Assembly (NCBI GenBank): GCA_021783435.1
Contig: JAJXUC010000189.1
Location: 1-6,485, forward strand
Length of the DNA stretch: 6,485 nt
From: Pseudomonadota bacterium
GTDB lineage: Bacteria > Pseudomonadota > Gammaproteobacteria > Burkholderiales > Burkholderiaceae
Direction of reading: 5' to 3'
The notes under the pieces were generated by a model. It did no database searches and was not told the origin of the DNA. It saw nothing but the letters and a program-made list of their open reading frames with translations. Position numbers and translations under genes: made by a program. This document shows, piece after piece, positions 1-6,419 of this stretch. The stretch's first letter is position 1. Every line of letters begins with the position of its first letter.

Positions 1-736
1 GTGAGGCGGCCTCCTTCAGACGGTAACTTTTGCCCTCGAACTCCAGCATGGCGCAGCGGTGCATGAGCCGGTCGAGGATGGTGGTGGCCATGGTGGCATC
101 GCCCAGATACTTGCCCCAGTCCTGCACCACGCGGTTGGAGGTGATGATGATGGAGCGGCGCAGCTTGTAGCGCTGGTGCACGATGGATTGCAGCAACTCG
201 GCGCTCACATCGGCGATGCGCCGTGCCAGGAAGAGATCGTCCAAGACCAGCAGGTCGGGGGCAACCCAGCCCTTGAGCTGTTCGGCCTGTTCTGCCGTGC
301 TGGCCAATCCGTAGCGAGCGAACTCGGTGTCGGCCTCCACGTAGCGCACGTCATAGCCCTGCAACGTGGCTTGGTAGGCCACAGCCTTAGCCACATGACT
401 CTTGCCGGTGCCGGGCTTGCCAATGATCAGCGCGTTGGCACCTTCGGCGATGCACTTCAGTGTGTGCAACTCGAAGCAGGCGCTGCGCGGCAGCTTCGGA
501 TTGAAGCGCCAGTCGAAGTCCGCCAGGGAGGGCCGCTCATCCAGGCCCGAGCGCTTGAATCGGCGCGCGGTCAGGCGCGAGCGGCGCCGGTCCAGCTCGT
601 CTTGGAGCATGGCCGCGAAGGTTTCCAGGAAGGGCTGCTGGGCGGCCTGGGCCTGCATCACACGGGTCGACAGGGTCTCTGCAATGCCGGACAGGCGCAA
701 CTCGCGCAGGGCGCGTTCGATCTCGATCATGTTCAT
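1..736 (-). CDS. istB: IS21-family helper ATPase IstB (3' end outside window)
   Basis: IstB is an AAA+ ATPase, related to DnaC, that assists the IstA transposase in target capture and strand transfer. The minus-strand frame from the ATG at 736 stays open for 245 codons to the window edge; family members are about 250-260 residues, so only a few residues are missing. Walker A is GKPGTGKSHVA (around residues 102-112) and the Walker B region is LLVLDDLFLARR. The N-terminus (MNMIEIERALRELRLSGIAE) is typical of IstB. The start overlaps the istA stop as ATGA (733-736), so translation is probably coupled; a second in-frame ATG lies at 730. An AAGGG stands 9 bases upstream of the ATG. No stop codon is visible in the window. 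Confidence 0.93.
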   Translation of the reverse strand, partial: MNMIEIERALRELRLSGIAETLSTRVMQAQAAQQPFLETFAAMLQDELDRRRSRLTARRFKRSGLDERPSLADFDWRFNPKLPRSACFELHTLKCIAEGANALIIGKPGTGKSHVAKAVAYQATLQGYDVRYVEADTEFARYGLASTAEQAEQLKGWVAPDLLVLDDLFLARRIADVSAELLQSIVHQRYKLRRSIIITSNRVVQDWGKYLGDATMATTILDRLMHRCAMLEFEGKSYRLKEAAS

Positions 737-2325
737 GGCTGAGTGCCCTTAAGGGATTGGGTGGTGGTGGCGTGGGTAAAGAGATCGCCGTACTCGTCAG
801 CGCTACGGATGAGCGCGTGCTGCTGGGTCAGCGTTGAAGGCGACGCTGAGGGTGTCGGGGCGTCGGCCTCCAGGGCAGCCAAGGCATCGACCACGAGCCG
901 TTCGGTCAGCGCCTTGACGTGGCGGTAGCTGTGCACACCTTGCTCCATGGCCGCCTCGCAGGCTGCGTCGATGAACCGGTGTGGGTAGCGCCGTGCCAGG
1001 TTGACGATGCCCCAGAGCTTGCGCTGACCCACCCGGCCTTCGATGGCAAACAGCATCTCGCACAGCCGTGCCGCCTGAGGGCCGATGGCCTGGGCCTGGC
1101 TGAGAATGAAACGGGTCTCACGCGAGGGGTTGAACACGCGCTCGGCCATGGGCAGCACCACGGTGCCGGGCCGATCCACCCGGGCGTGGGTGCGCAGCAA
1201 GGCCTGGGTGCGCAAGTCCCGAATCTCGATGCGCCGCTCGAAGATCCGCACCAGCACCTTGGAGCCAATGGGTGCGGGGCGCGCGGCGTAGCTGCTGTGC
1301 TCGATGCGCACGCAGCTGTCATCGCAGACCGTGCGCTGCACCTCGGTGAAGTACGACATGCCGGTGATCGGCAGCGGCTGCAGGTGGGCGCGCTCCTCCT
1401 CGAACATGGCCTGCACCTGACGGCGCTCGGCACCGTGGATGCGAGACGCTGCCCACTTCACTTCCCAGTGCTCCAGGAAGGCGTTCTGCTCCTCGATGCT
1501 CTCGAAGCGTCGGCCCTTGAGCGCGGTGGCCTGGGTGTGGCCGATGGCGTGCTCGACCGTCCCTTTGCGATTGGGGTCTCGCACCCGAGCCGGGTCGGCC
1601 ACCACCTCGTAGTGGGCGAGCGTTGCGGCATAGACCGGGTTGAGAGCGGGCTCGTACAGGTCGGGCTTCAAGACGCCTTCCTTGAGGTTGTCCAGCACAA
1701 CATACCGGGCAGACCCACCGAAGTAGCGCCAGGCCTGCTCGTGCAGCTCGGCCCAGATCTGCTGGCCGGAATTCCAGACCACGCGGCGAAAGCTGCGCCG
1801 CGAGTAACGCAGCGTGGCCACGAACAGGCGGGGTTTGCGCCAGCGCTCGGTGCCGGGTACCCGGGTGGGCGCGCCCTCGCCGTAGTCGACCTGCATCTCT
1901 TCACCCGGGGCAAACGCGAGGCGGTCGAACTGCTCGGGCTGCTTGTGCCGGAGCTGTGCCGCGAAGCGTTTGACGGAGTTGTAGGCGCCATCGAAGCCGT
2001 GCAGGTCCACCAGATCCTGGTAGATGGCGGTGGCGTTGCGGCCCAGGCGCAACTGGGCGTCGATGAAGGCGCGGTGGGGTTCGCACCTGGAGGTGGCCAG
2101 CAGTGTTGCAACCGGCGTCAGGGTCGGTGGCCAGGGTGGAGCAGTTTGGATGGGGGAGTCGGTGGCCACCCCGGGGCAGTTTGCTGGGTCGGCGGCAAAG
2201 CGGCGCTGATACGAGCGGATGGTGTGGCGCGAGATGCCGGCGATGCGCTCGATCTCGCGCTGGGCGGCGCCGCCCTTGAGCAGCGTCCAGATGGTGGTTT
2301 GTAGATGTGGCTTCAAGACGTTCAA
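733..2325 (-). CDS. istA: IS21-family transposase IstA
   Basis: This is the DDE transposase of the IS21 element, 530 residues, within the usual IS21 range. The N-terminus holds a helix-turn-helix (about residues 20-42, AAQREIERIAGISRHTIRSY) for end binding. The catalytic core shows the IS21 pattern: D147 in EMQVDYGEG, D212 in VVLDNLKEG and E258 in RKGTVEHAIG. The C-terminal beta-rich part (about 325-385) follows. The chosen start is TTG at 2325, with GGGAG seven bases upstream; no ATG fits better in this frame. The gene overlaps istB by four bases. A near-copy of the terminal repeat lies inside the coding sequence at 2132-2153, encoding a proline-rich linker (around residues 58-65) between the helix-turn-helix and the core. 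Confidence 0.95.
   Translation of the reverse strand: MNVLKPHLQTTIWTLLKGGAAQREIERIAGISRHTIRSYQRRFAADPANCPGVATDSPIQTAPPWPPTLTPVATLLATSRCEPHRAFIDAQLRLGRNATAIYQDLVDLHGFDGAYNSVKRFAAQLRHKQPEQFDRLAFAPGEEMQVDYGEGAPTRVPGTERWRKPRLFVATLRYSRRSFRRVVWNSGQQIWAELHEQAWRYFGGSARYVVLDNLKEGVLKPDLYEPALNPVYAATLAHYEVVADPARVRDPNRKGTVEHAIGHTQATALKGRRFESIEEQNAFLEHWEVKWAASRIHGAERRQVQAMFEEERAHLQPLPITGMSYFTEVQRTVCDDSCVRIEHSSYAARPAPIGSKVLVRIFERRIEIRDLRTQALLRTHARVDRPGTVVLPMAERVFNPSRETRFILSQAQAIGPQAARLCEMLFAIEGRVGQRKLWGIVNLARRYPHRFIDAACEAAMEQGVHSYRHVKALTERLVVDALAALEADAPTPSASPSTLTQQHALIRSADEYGDLFTHATTTQSLKGTQP
2132..2153 (+). repeat. Third copy of the IS terminal motif inside istA
   Basis: Bases 2132-2153 match bases 2426-2447 at 21 of 22 positions. 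This copy lies inside the istA coding region, about 300 bp from the end repeats and in the same orientation. It may be an internal transposase-binding site, or a duplicated segment tolerated in the linker of IstA. Confidence 0.7.
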
Positions 2326-2429
2326 CCTCGGGCTCCCTCGGAATAAGGGAGCAGAAAGTAACGTCCTGCCTGTCGGGCCTCACAGCGTCCGACGCTCCTT
2401 GCTCAATGCGTCAGATCACCGCGGTCAGG

Positions 2430-2449
2430 GTGGAGCAGTTTGGGTGGCC
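2430..2449 (+). repeat. IS21 terminal repeat, copy 1
   Basis: The motif GTGGAGCAGTTTGGGTGGCC recurs 24 bases away at 2454-2473 with two mismatches. It lies between istA and the interrupted helicase, where IS21 elements carry repeated transposase-binding sites. The family role is known; the function here is inferred from position. Confidence 0.8.
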
Positions 2450-2453
2450 ATAA

Positions 2454-2473
2454 GTGGAGCACTTCGGGTGGCC
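2454..2473 (+). repeat. IS21 terminal repeat, copy 2 (outermost visible)
   Basis: GTGGAGCACTTCGGGTGGCC differs from the inner copy at two of 20 positions. It is the last IS-like sequence before the helicase remnant, so the element's end should lie at or just beyond it. No clear terminal CA dinucleotide is seen directly after it, so the exact end remains open. Confidence 0.75.
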
Positions 2474-3357
2474 GCCGGGGGATAGATGAGTCCGTCGGTA
2501 CTACGGCGAATGTCGCACATCCGGTTTTGCTACTTACATATAGCGGCCGAAGTCCGAGTGCGACGATCGGTCGGGCCTTCATGGAGCGGGTTACTGAACT
2601 TGGTCTGGATATAGCGGACGCGATCGTCCTGGCACACTCGGGCAAGGTCGCGCAGCGTGCCTCTGGCGGCATGATTTCCAGCGATCCGAACGGAAGCTCG
2701 CGGGTTGAATCGCTGGCCCGCAAAGTGGCGGAGTTCTGGTCGCCTGCTGCGACGGCACGATCAAGGGAAGCCGTGGTTCAGACGGTAGAGACGCTGTTGC
2801 TGGACCTCATGGGTTTGCGTAAGGCGAACGAGCACCTGTTGCGCACTGTCGAGCGCGTTGGCATAGATCGACGGGCACATCGACGATGTGCGCTGAGTTT
2901 CCTCATGAGTCTTCCCAAGGTGTGCGGGAATGACGACGCCGAGCGGCTCGCCTGGATCACCTGTGTGCAGGCGGAGAGTGAGCGACTGAACCTGCCTTTG
3001 CCGGCCGGTGTGACCGTTCGCAATTTCTTCCGACGGCCCCCCAAGGGGCAATGGTCGAATCACCTCCAAGTGCAGGTTGAACTCCGGCTGACTTGCGCCA
3101 AGATTCATGAGGCAAAGGGGCATGAATACGATGCCGTCTGCGTGGTGATCCCGCCCAACCGCGCGCCAGAAAATCACAGCGAATCCCTCTTTGTATCGTG
3201 GACTAACAGAATCGATGCTGAGGCTAAGCGCGTGATCTACGTCGGCGTAACTAGGGCTCGGCACTTCAGCGCGTTGGCAGTTCCAATCGCTTTTGCCGAT
3301 CGCTGCGCTACGTTGCTGACCGACTGTCAAGTTCCATTCTCCAGAAGGAATCTATGA
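2474..3357 (+). pseudogene. UvrD-like superfamily 1 helicase, C-terminal part, cut by the IS
   Basis: The frame open from within the IS end to the TGA at 3355-3357 encodes about 290 residues of helicase-like protein. Counting from the ATG at 2440, helicase motif V is seen at about residues 218-236 (CAKIHEAKGHEYDAVCVV) and motif VI at about 262-274 (AKRVIYVGVTRAR), which carries the arginine finger. Walker A and motifs Ia-IV of domain 1A are absent; UvrD-like proteins need them for ATP binding, so this piece cannot be an active helicase. The first dozen residues (GGHKWSTSGG and on) are translated IS end sequence, so the ATG at 2440 is not a native start. The conserved-looking part starts near HPVLLLTYSGRSPSATIGRA. 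The N-terminal half is expected beyond the other end of the IS, in the same orientation. Family candidates are the small UvrD helicases such as GajB that pair with OLD-type nucleases; this is inference from size and motif style only. Confidence 0.75.
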
Positions 3358-3578
3358 CCGCGAATCTCCATTGCTCTGCTCTTCGCCATCGTCGTGTTGA
3401 CCTATTTGCATTTGCGAGCCTGAACCGTTTGCTGGAGTTGAGTGAAAGAGATGGCTCGGTGCAAACAACGGTGAGTCTCGAAGGTGTCGGGGCGACGAAG
3501 GCCGTTGCAGTACCTATTAGCGTGTGGTGGATAGGGGCGACGCCAGCGAGAGTAAAACAAATTCAAGGGAGGTCATAA
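3354..3578 (+). CDS. Hypothetical 74-residue protein, doubtful
   Basis: A 74-codon frame begins at an ATG that overlaps the stop of the helicase remnant as ATGA, an arrangement common in coupled genes. The product has no recognisable motif, signal peptide or membrane segment, and I cannot name a family. AGAAGGA stands 4-10 bases ahead of the ATG and could act as a binding site. The frame may be a real downstream partner of the helicase or a chance open frame. Confidence 0.3.
   Translation: MTANLHCSALRHRRVDLFAFASLNRLLELSERDGSVQTTVSLEGVGATKAVAVPISVWWIGATPARVKQIQGRS
3565..3572 (+). promoter_or_regulatory. Strong ribosome binding site before the ATG at 3582
   Basis: AAGGGAGG stands nine bases before the ATG at 3582. 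It is the best Shine-Dalgarno match on the plus strand of this stretch, which suggests that a gene started here, although the frame behind it closes after 28 codons. Confidence 0.5.
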
Positions 3579-3581
3579 CCG

Positions 3582-3867
3582 ATGTTTTTCACTGCCATTC
3601 CCCACGAAATGGCGAGCCCCCTGCCGGGTCTCGAACGACGGCATTTTGCTAACCGTCAATTGGGATGACTGGTTCACCCCCAGCGCGTTCTACACGCTGA
3701 CCTTGCACGACGCGGACGACGTCTGGGGCAAATTAATGTTTTTACCTTGGCGAATACTTGCGGTCCTCGCGAAAATCGCGTTGGCATTGAACGCTGCTCA
3801 CCAATTCTCGGCCCATGCCACCGGCGCCCCTATGAGGCGCGCCCATGCCTTTGTGCTGGCTTCCTGA
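3582..3867 (+). pseudogene. Small unidentified gene, probably frameshifted
   Basis: A start with a strong ribosome binding site opens a frame (MFFTAIPHEMASPLPGLERR) that stops at a TGA after 28 codons. A second frame, offset by one base and open from 3556, reads NDGILLTVNWDDWFTPSAF and then YTLTLHDADDVWGKLMFLPW. Its amino acid composition looks like real, acidic and aromatic-rich protein rather than shadow. Joining the two by a single indel near 3600-3640 would give one short protein. Beyond about 3745 the frame turns low-quality and runs antisense into the 3' end of traB (to 3867), so the original gene probably ended or was cut before 3800. I do not recognise the family. It could be the remnant of cargo lying between the helicase and the transfer genes. 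Confidence 0.35.
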
Positions 3868-5006
3868 ATGCCCGGCGCAGCACCGCCCGGCGGCGCCCAC
3901 CAGGCGTTGGACATCGCCACGATGATCCCTGGTTTCTCCCACAGCGCCTCAAGCCATATCCACGGCTGCACCTGCTCAACACACAGCGCGGCCCAGACGC
4001 GATTTCCACCAAGAGTGAAAGCATGCTGCAGCCATGTCGGTCGCAACGTGTCCTCGTTCCAGGGCTGCCAGTCGCCGCCCAGCAGTAGACCCGCCGCCTT
4101 GGCTATCGGCATTGCGATAGCCCGGCTATGGGTGACGGCGACGACCGCATCACTTCTTCCTGCTTGAGCTCCGATGAGCCAGATCTCGCCCGGCGGCACG
4201 GCCTCGGCGAACTGCTGGCGTGTGCCAGGCAGCCAGTTTTCCAAGACGGCCTCGGGGAAAATCACAACCCTGGCGCCTTTCCCCTGGGCCAGCCCAGCGT
4301 CAATGATGGACTGGTTGTTCTGGATGGTGCGGCTGACATTTCCCTTGCTGGGAACAACATGTGTCTGGACGCCAACCCAGCCAGGCGGCGTACACGCCGG
4401 CAACGCGCGGACGTTCGCGCCGATTGCCACGACCGCCGCGAACAGCAACATCCAGCAGGGTGCGCCGGCAAACAGGCCAGGCCGCCCCTGGCCAGTCGGC
4501 ACAGACAGCGCGGAATGCATGGCGAGCATAGAGCCGACGGCCAGCGCGAGGCCGATCCAACCCATGCCAGGAAACAGCACGCCGGCGGCATTGAGGGGTG
4601 AGATCCAGCCGACGACGCCCAGCGGCGGTAACGCCGTGGCGGCCAGCGCAAAGAGCAGACCGGGCCAGTGGGCTGCCAGTGCCCACGGCATGGCCAGAGC
4701 CACGCTGCATACGGCCCATGCCAAAAACCCGACGCCTGCATATCCGGTTCCCCAGTAACCGGCGACTGCGCCGGCGATCGGCCAGCAGCCGGTGGCGTAG
4801 TAGGCCAGAGCTGCCGTGAGGCGCTCGACGGGGTTGCGTCCGGTGGCGACGGCCGCCACAAGGAGAACGGAAAGCAGCGGCCCTATTGGACCTGCGCCAC
4901 CAATGATCCACGTCAGGCCTGGGATGGCGCCAAAGGCGATGAGTAGTAGCAGGCGCGGCGTGCTGGCCGGGATGGTTGGAGGCCGTCCACCGGCATGGGC
5001 ACTCAT
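3798..5006 (-). CDS. traB: TraB-like conjugal transfer protein with Lnt/nitrilase-type domain
   Basis: A 402-residue membrane protein. Residues about 18-200 contain some seven hydrophobic segments (for example 18-36, 65-90, 93-110, 116-134, 141-163, 181-196). A carbon-nitrogen hydrolase-like domain follows, as in apolipoprotein N-acyltransferase (Lnt). Candidate catalytic residues are E252 (VVIFPEAVLENW), K303 (MPIAKAAGLLLGGDW) and C342 (VWAALCVEQ), in the E-K-C order of the superfamily; the lysine is the least certain. IIVAMSNAWWAP (361-372) matches the Lnt-type segment after the cysteine. TraB proteins of this type are found in conjugation operons, and their exact reaction is not known to me. 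The start at 5006 was chosen because it forms an ATGA overlap with the previous gene's stop; an upstream ATG at 5192 would add 62 low-complexity residues that are an out-of-frame reading of the TraM-like gene. No clear ribosome binding site precedes it, consistent with coupling. Confidence 0.8.
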   Translation of the reverse strand: MSAHAGGRPPTIPASTPRLLLLIAFGAIPGLTWIIGGAGPIGPLLSVLLVAAVATGRNPVERLTAALAYYATGCWPIAGAVAGYWGTGYAGVGFLAWAVCSVALAMPWALAAHWPGLLFALAATALPPLGVVGWISPLNAAGVLFPGMGWIGLALAVGSMLAMHSALSVPTGQGRPGLFAGAPCWMLLFAAVVAIGANVRALPACTPPGWVGVQTHVVPSKGNVSRTIQNNQSIIDAGLAQGKGARVVIFPEAVLENWLPGTRQQFAEAVPPGEIWLIGAQAGRSDAVVAVTHSRAIAMPIAKAAGLLLGGDWQPWNEDTLRPTWLQHAFTLGGNRVWAALCVEQVQPWIWLEALWEKPGIIVAMSNAWWAPPGGAAPGIQEASTKAWARLIGAPVAWAENW

Positions 5007-5656
5007 GGCCGCGTGTGTTCGGCTCGACGCGCCGACCCCGTTGGCGGCGCCCGCAGATCCTTCAGCTGCTGAGTCTGCGCAGCATTCGCTGCGGCCAAGT
5101 CGGCGATCTGACGCGTGTCCTGGATGTACATCCGTGTCCAGAACACGGAGATGAAGAGACCGATGGCAATCGCTCCAACGACCCACGTCCATTTGAAGGC
5201 CTTGTGCAGAGCATCCTTGACGGAGTCTCCAACGTCATAGTGCTGTGTCACCTGGGCAGGTGCCTGGAGGAATGGCCCCAAGGCTGCGGCCAGTTCGTCG
5301 GGATTGATCTTTGGCGCGGACGCGGTGGCCGGCGGCGTCGACGTCCGTTCCACGATGGAGTTCAAAGAATCCTGCAGACTCTTGAATGCTTCACCCATAT
5401 CCTTACGGACGTCCTCGAGAGTGGTATCGACATCCAGCAAACTGCCCCGCAGCAGCGCCAACACATCGGCGCGACCGATGCCGCGGACCCAGCCCCAGGC
5501 CAGCCAGACTACCTGTACGGCGTTGGACTCATCGTCAACCACACAGCCGGTCCTGGTCGCGGCGCCCAGCAATGCGTGGATTTCCTTCCACTCGGGCTCG
5601 GTGGGACTGCGCCCCAACACGTCGATGAAGATCTGCTCGGAATTGCTGTAGGCCAT
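5003..5656 (-). CDS. traM: TraM-like conjugal transfer protein, single membrane segment
   Basis: A 217-residue protein. The N-terminal part (about 1-75) is soluble, with FIDVLGRSPTEPEWKEIHAL and a tryptophan-rich WLAWGWVRG stretch. A helical, possibly coiled-coil part (77-104) and an Ala/Pro linker follow. One transmembrane segment lies at about 156-177 (WTWVVGAIAIGLFISVFW), and a short Ala/Gln-rich tail ends in a basic, low-complexity C-terminus. No catalytic motif is seen. Position directly after a TraL-type ATPase matches traM of IncP plasmids (traK-traL-traM), where TraM is an accessory protein of DNA transfer; the name rests mainly on this order. The start ATG is one base after the stop of the ATPase gene (TGAAATG), so translation is probably coupled. 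The stop overlaps the traB start by four bases. Confidence 0.6.
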   Translation of the reverse strand: MAYSNSEQIFIDVLGRSPTEPEWKEIHALLGAATRTGCVVDDESNAVQVVWLAWGWVRGIGRADVLALLRGSLLDVDTTLEDVRKDMGEAFKSLQDSLNSIVERTSTPPATASAPKINPDELAAALGPFLQAPAQVTQHYDVGDSVKDALHKAFKWTWVVGAIAIGLFISVFWTRMYIQDTRQIADLAAANAAQTQQLKDLRAPPTGSARRAEHTRP

Positions 5657-5657
5657 T

Positions 5658-6407
5658 TCAGCACCCGAGCTCTTCGATCTTGGCCATGGCGCCGCCTGCG
5701 CGCTTCAACCAGGATTCCAGCGCCAGGCGGTAGCCGAACTGCAGACCACGGCCGTCGATCCCGTCTTTCAGGACCTCATGGAAGGGCCGGCGGCCGATCA
5801 TCACCGCCAGCTGATCGTTGAGTTCCGGCAGCTCGGTTTCCACCCATGCGCCCTCATCGATGAGTTGCTGCTGCAGTTCGTCGGCCGACCAAAGGCCGAA
5901 TTTGTCGGACTGACCAAAGAACAGGTTCTTGACGATCAGGCCGGCCTCGTACCGGGCGGGCATGTTGCCCAGGCGGTAGTTCAGCGCCCGGATGCTTTCC
6001 TGGGTGCGGCTGAGCAGCCAGACCGGAATCGCGTTCGCCTCGCGCAGCACTTCGTTGACGATGTGGATTGAGCCGTCGAAGGCACGTGTGCCGATCTGGG
6101 CCGGCATGTTGACGATGATGCGGTAATCGACCTTCTCGGCGGCCGTGGTGAGGGTCGCCACCCGCGTGCCGAAGTCGATCCAGCCGTTCTCGTTCGACAG
6201 ATCGAGCATGGCCGTCCCCATGATGCCGTTGCCGCTTTTCAAGCCGCCGTCGCCACACACGTCCGGGTTGGACAGATCGGCGTCATAGACGACGATCCGC
6301 GGGCGCTCAGCGTCGGGCTGGGCTAAGTAGTGGTGGACCAGGGCACGCGCAGCCAGGGTCTTGCCGACCCCGCCTTTGTCGCCGTCGATGATGAAAGTCT
6401 TGAGCAT
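5658..6407 (-). CDS. traL: ParA-superfamily ATPase, TraL/StbB type
   Basis: A 249-residue P-loop ATPase. The N-terminal deviant Walker A reads DGDKGGVGKTLAAR, with the signature lysine (K11) and the P-loop lysine (K16) of the ParA/MinD class. The A' motif is VVYDADLSNPDV (D42, D44). The Walker B-like strand is YRIIVNMPAQIG, with asparagine (N100) where classic ParA proteins have aspartate. No DNA-binding N-terminal extension is present, so it is the small type. In IncP and IncW plasmids such proteins (TraL, StbB) sit next to oriT-binding proteins and support conjugation or plasmid positioning rather than acting as a full ParAB system; no ParB-like gene is visible here. The ATG has AAGGAG six bases upstream. 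The gene starts 11 bases after the previous stop and is followed one base later by the TraM-like gene. A chromosome or plasmid partition role is the alternative. Confidence 0.75.
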   Translation of the reverse strand: MLKTFIIDGDKGGVGKTLAARALVHHYLAQPDAERPRIVVYDADLSNPDVCGDGGLKSGNGIMGTAMLDLSNENGWIDFGTRVATLTTAAEKVDYRIIVNMPAQIGTRAFDGSIHIVNEVLREANAIPVWLLSRTQESIRALNYRLGNMPARYEAGLIVKNLFFGQSDKFGLWSADELQQQLIDEGAWVETELPELNDQLAVMIGRRPFHEVLKDGIDGRGLQFGYRLALESWLKRAGGAMAKIEELGC

Positions 6408-6413
6408 GCTGTT

Positions 6414-6419
6414 CTCCTT
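6414..6419 (-). promoter_or_regulatory. Ribosome binding site of the ParA-like gene
   Basis: AAGGAG lies six bases before the ATG at 6407, and its first base is the last base of the preceding gene's TGA stop. It is the strongest Shine-Dalgarno site of the transfer operon and fixes the start of the ATPase gene. Confidence 0.8.

Larger units (their letters stand above)
1..2480 (-). mobile_element. IS21-family insertion sequence, partial (left end outside window)
   Basis: The element has the standard IS21 layout: a long DDE transposase gene (istA) followed by an overlapping AAA+ helper gene (istB), both on the minus strand. The end upstream of istA carries tandem copies of a 20-bp motif, as expected for IS21 multiple terminal repeats. 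The other end lies beyond base 1, so neither the inverted-repeat pair nor a target duplication can be read here. The exact right boundary is uncertain; I place it between about 2473 and 2485, because helicase-like coding sequence starts directly after the repeats. The element appears intact in what is visible: both genes are open and catalytic motifs are present. Confidence 0.9.

Noticed and set aside
59..742. Plus-strand open frame of 227 codons
   Set aside because: It is antisense to istB, whose Walker A and B motifs are plain on the minus strand.
919..2304. Long plus-strand open frame of 461 codons
   Set aside because: It lies entirely antisense to istA, which has clear DDE motifs; the open frame follows from the high GC content of the third codon positions.
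2761..3330. Minus-strand open frame of 189 codons
   Set aside because: It is antisense to the helicase remnant, where motifs V and VI support the plus strand.
3612..3660. tRNA-like bases (a GGGTCTCGAAC stretch resembling a T-arm complement)
   Set aside because: No acceptor stem, anticodon arm or CCA end can be folded around it; the match is limited to a few bases, so neither a tRNA nor an attachment site is supported.
3775..3787. Short hairpin CGCGAAAATCGCG as a terminator
   Set aside because: The stem is only five base pairs, and no T-run follows on either strand.
5007..5192. N-terminal extension of TraB from an ATG at 5192
   Set aside because: It would lie wholly within the TraM-like gene in another frame, its sequence is low-complexity, and the ATG at 5006 gives the ATGA overlap usual in this operon.
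4976..5821. Plus-strand open frame of 281 codons
   Set aside because: It is antisense to the TraM-like and ParA-like genes and shows only Arg/Gly/Pro-rich shadow sequence.
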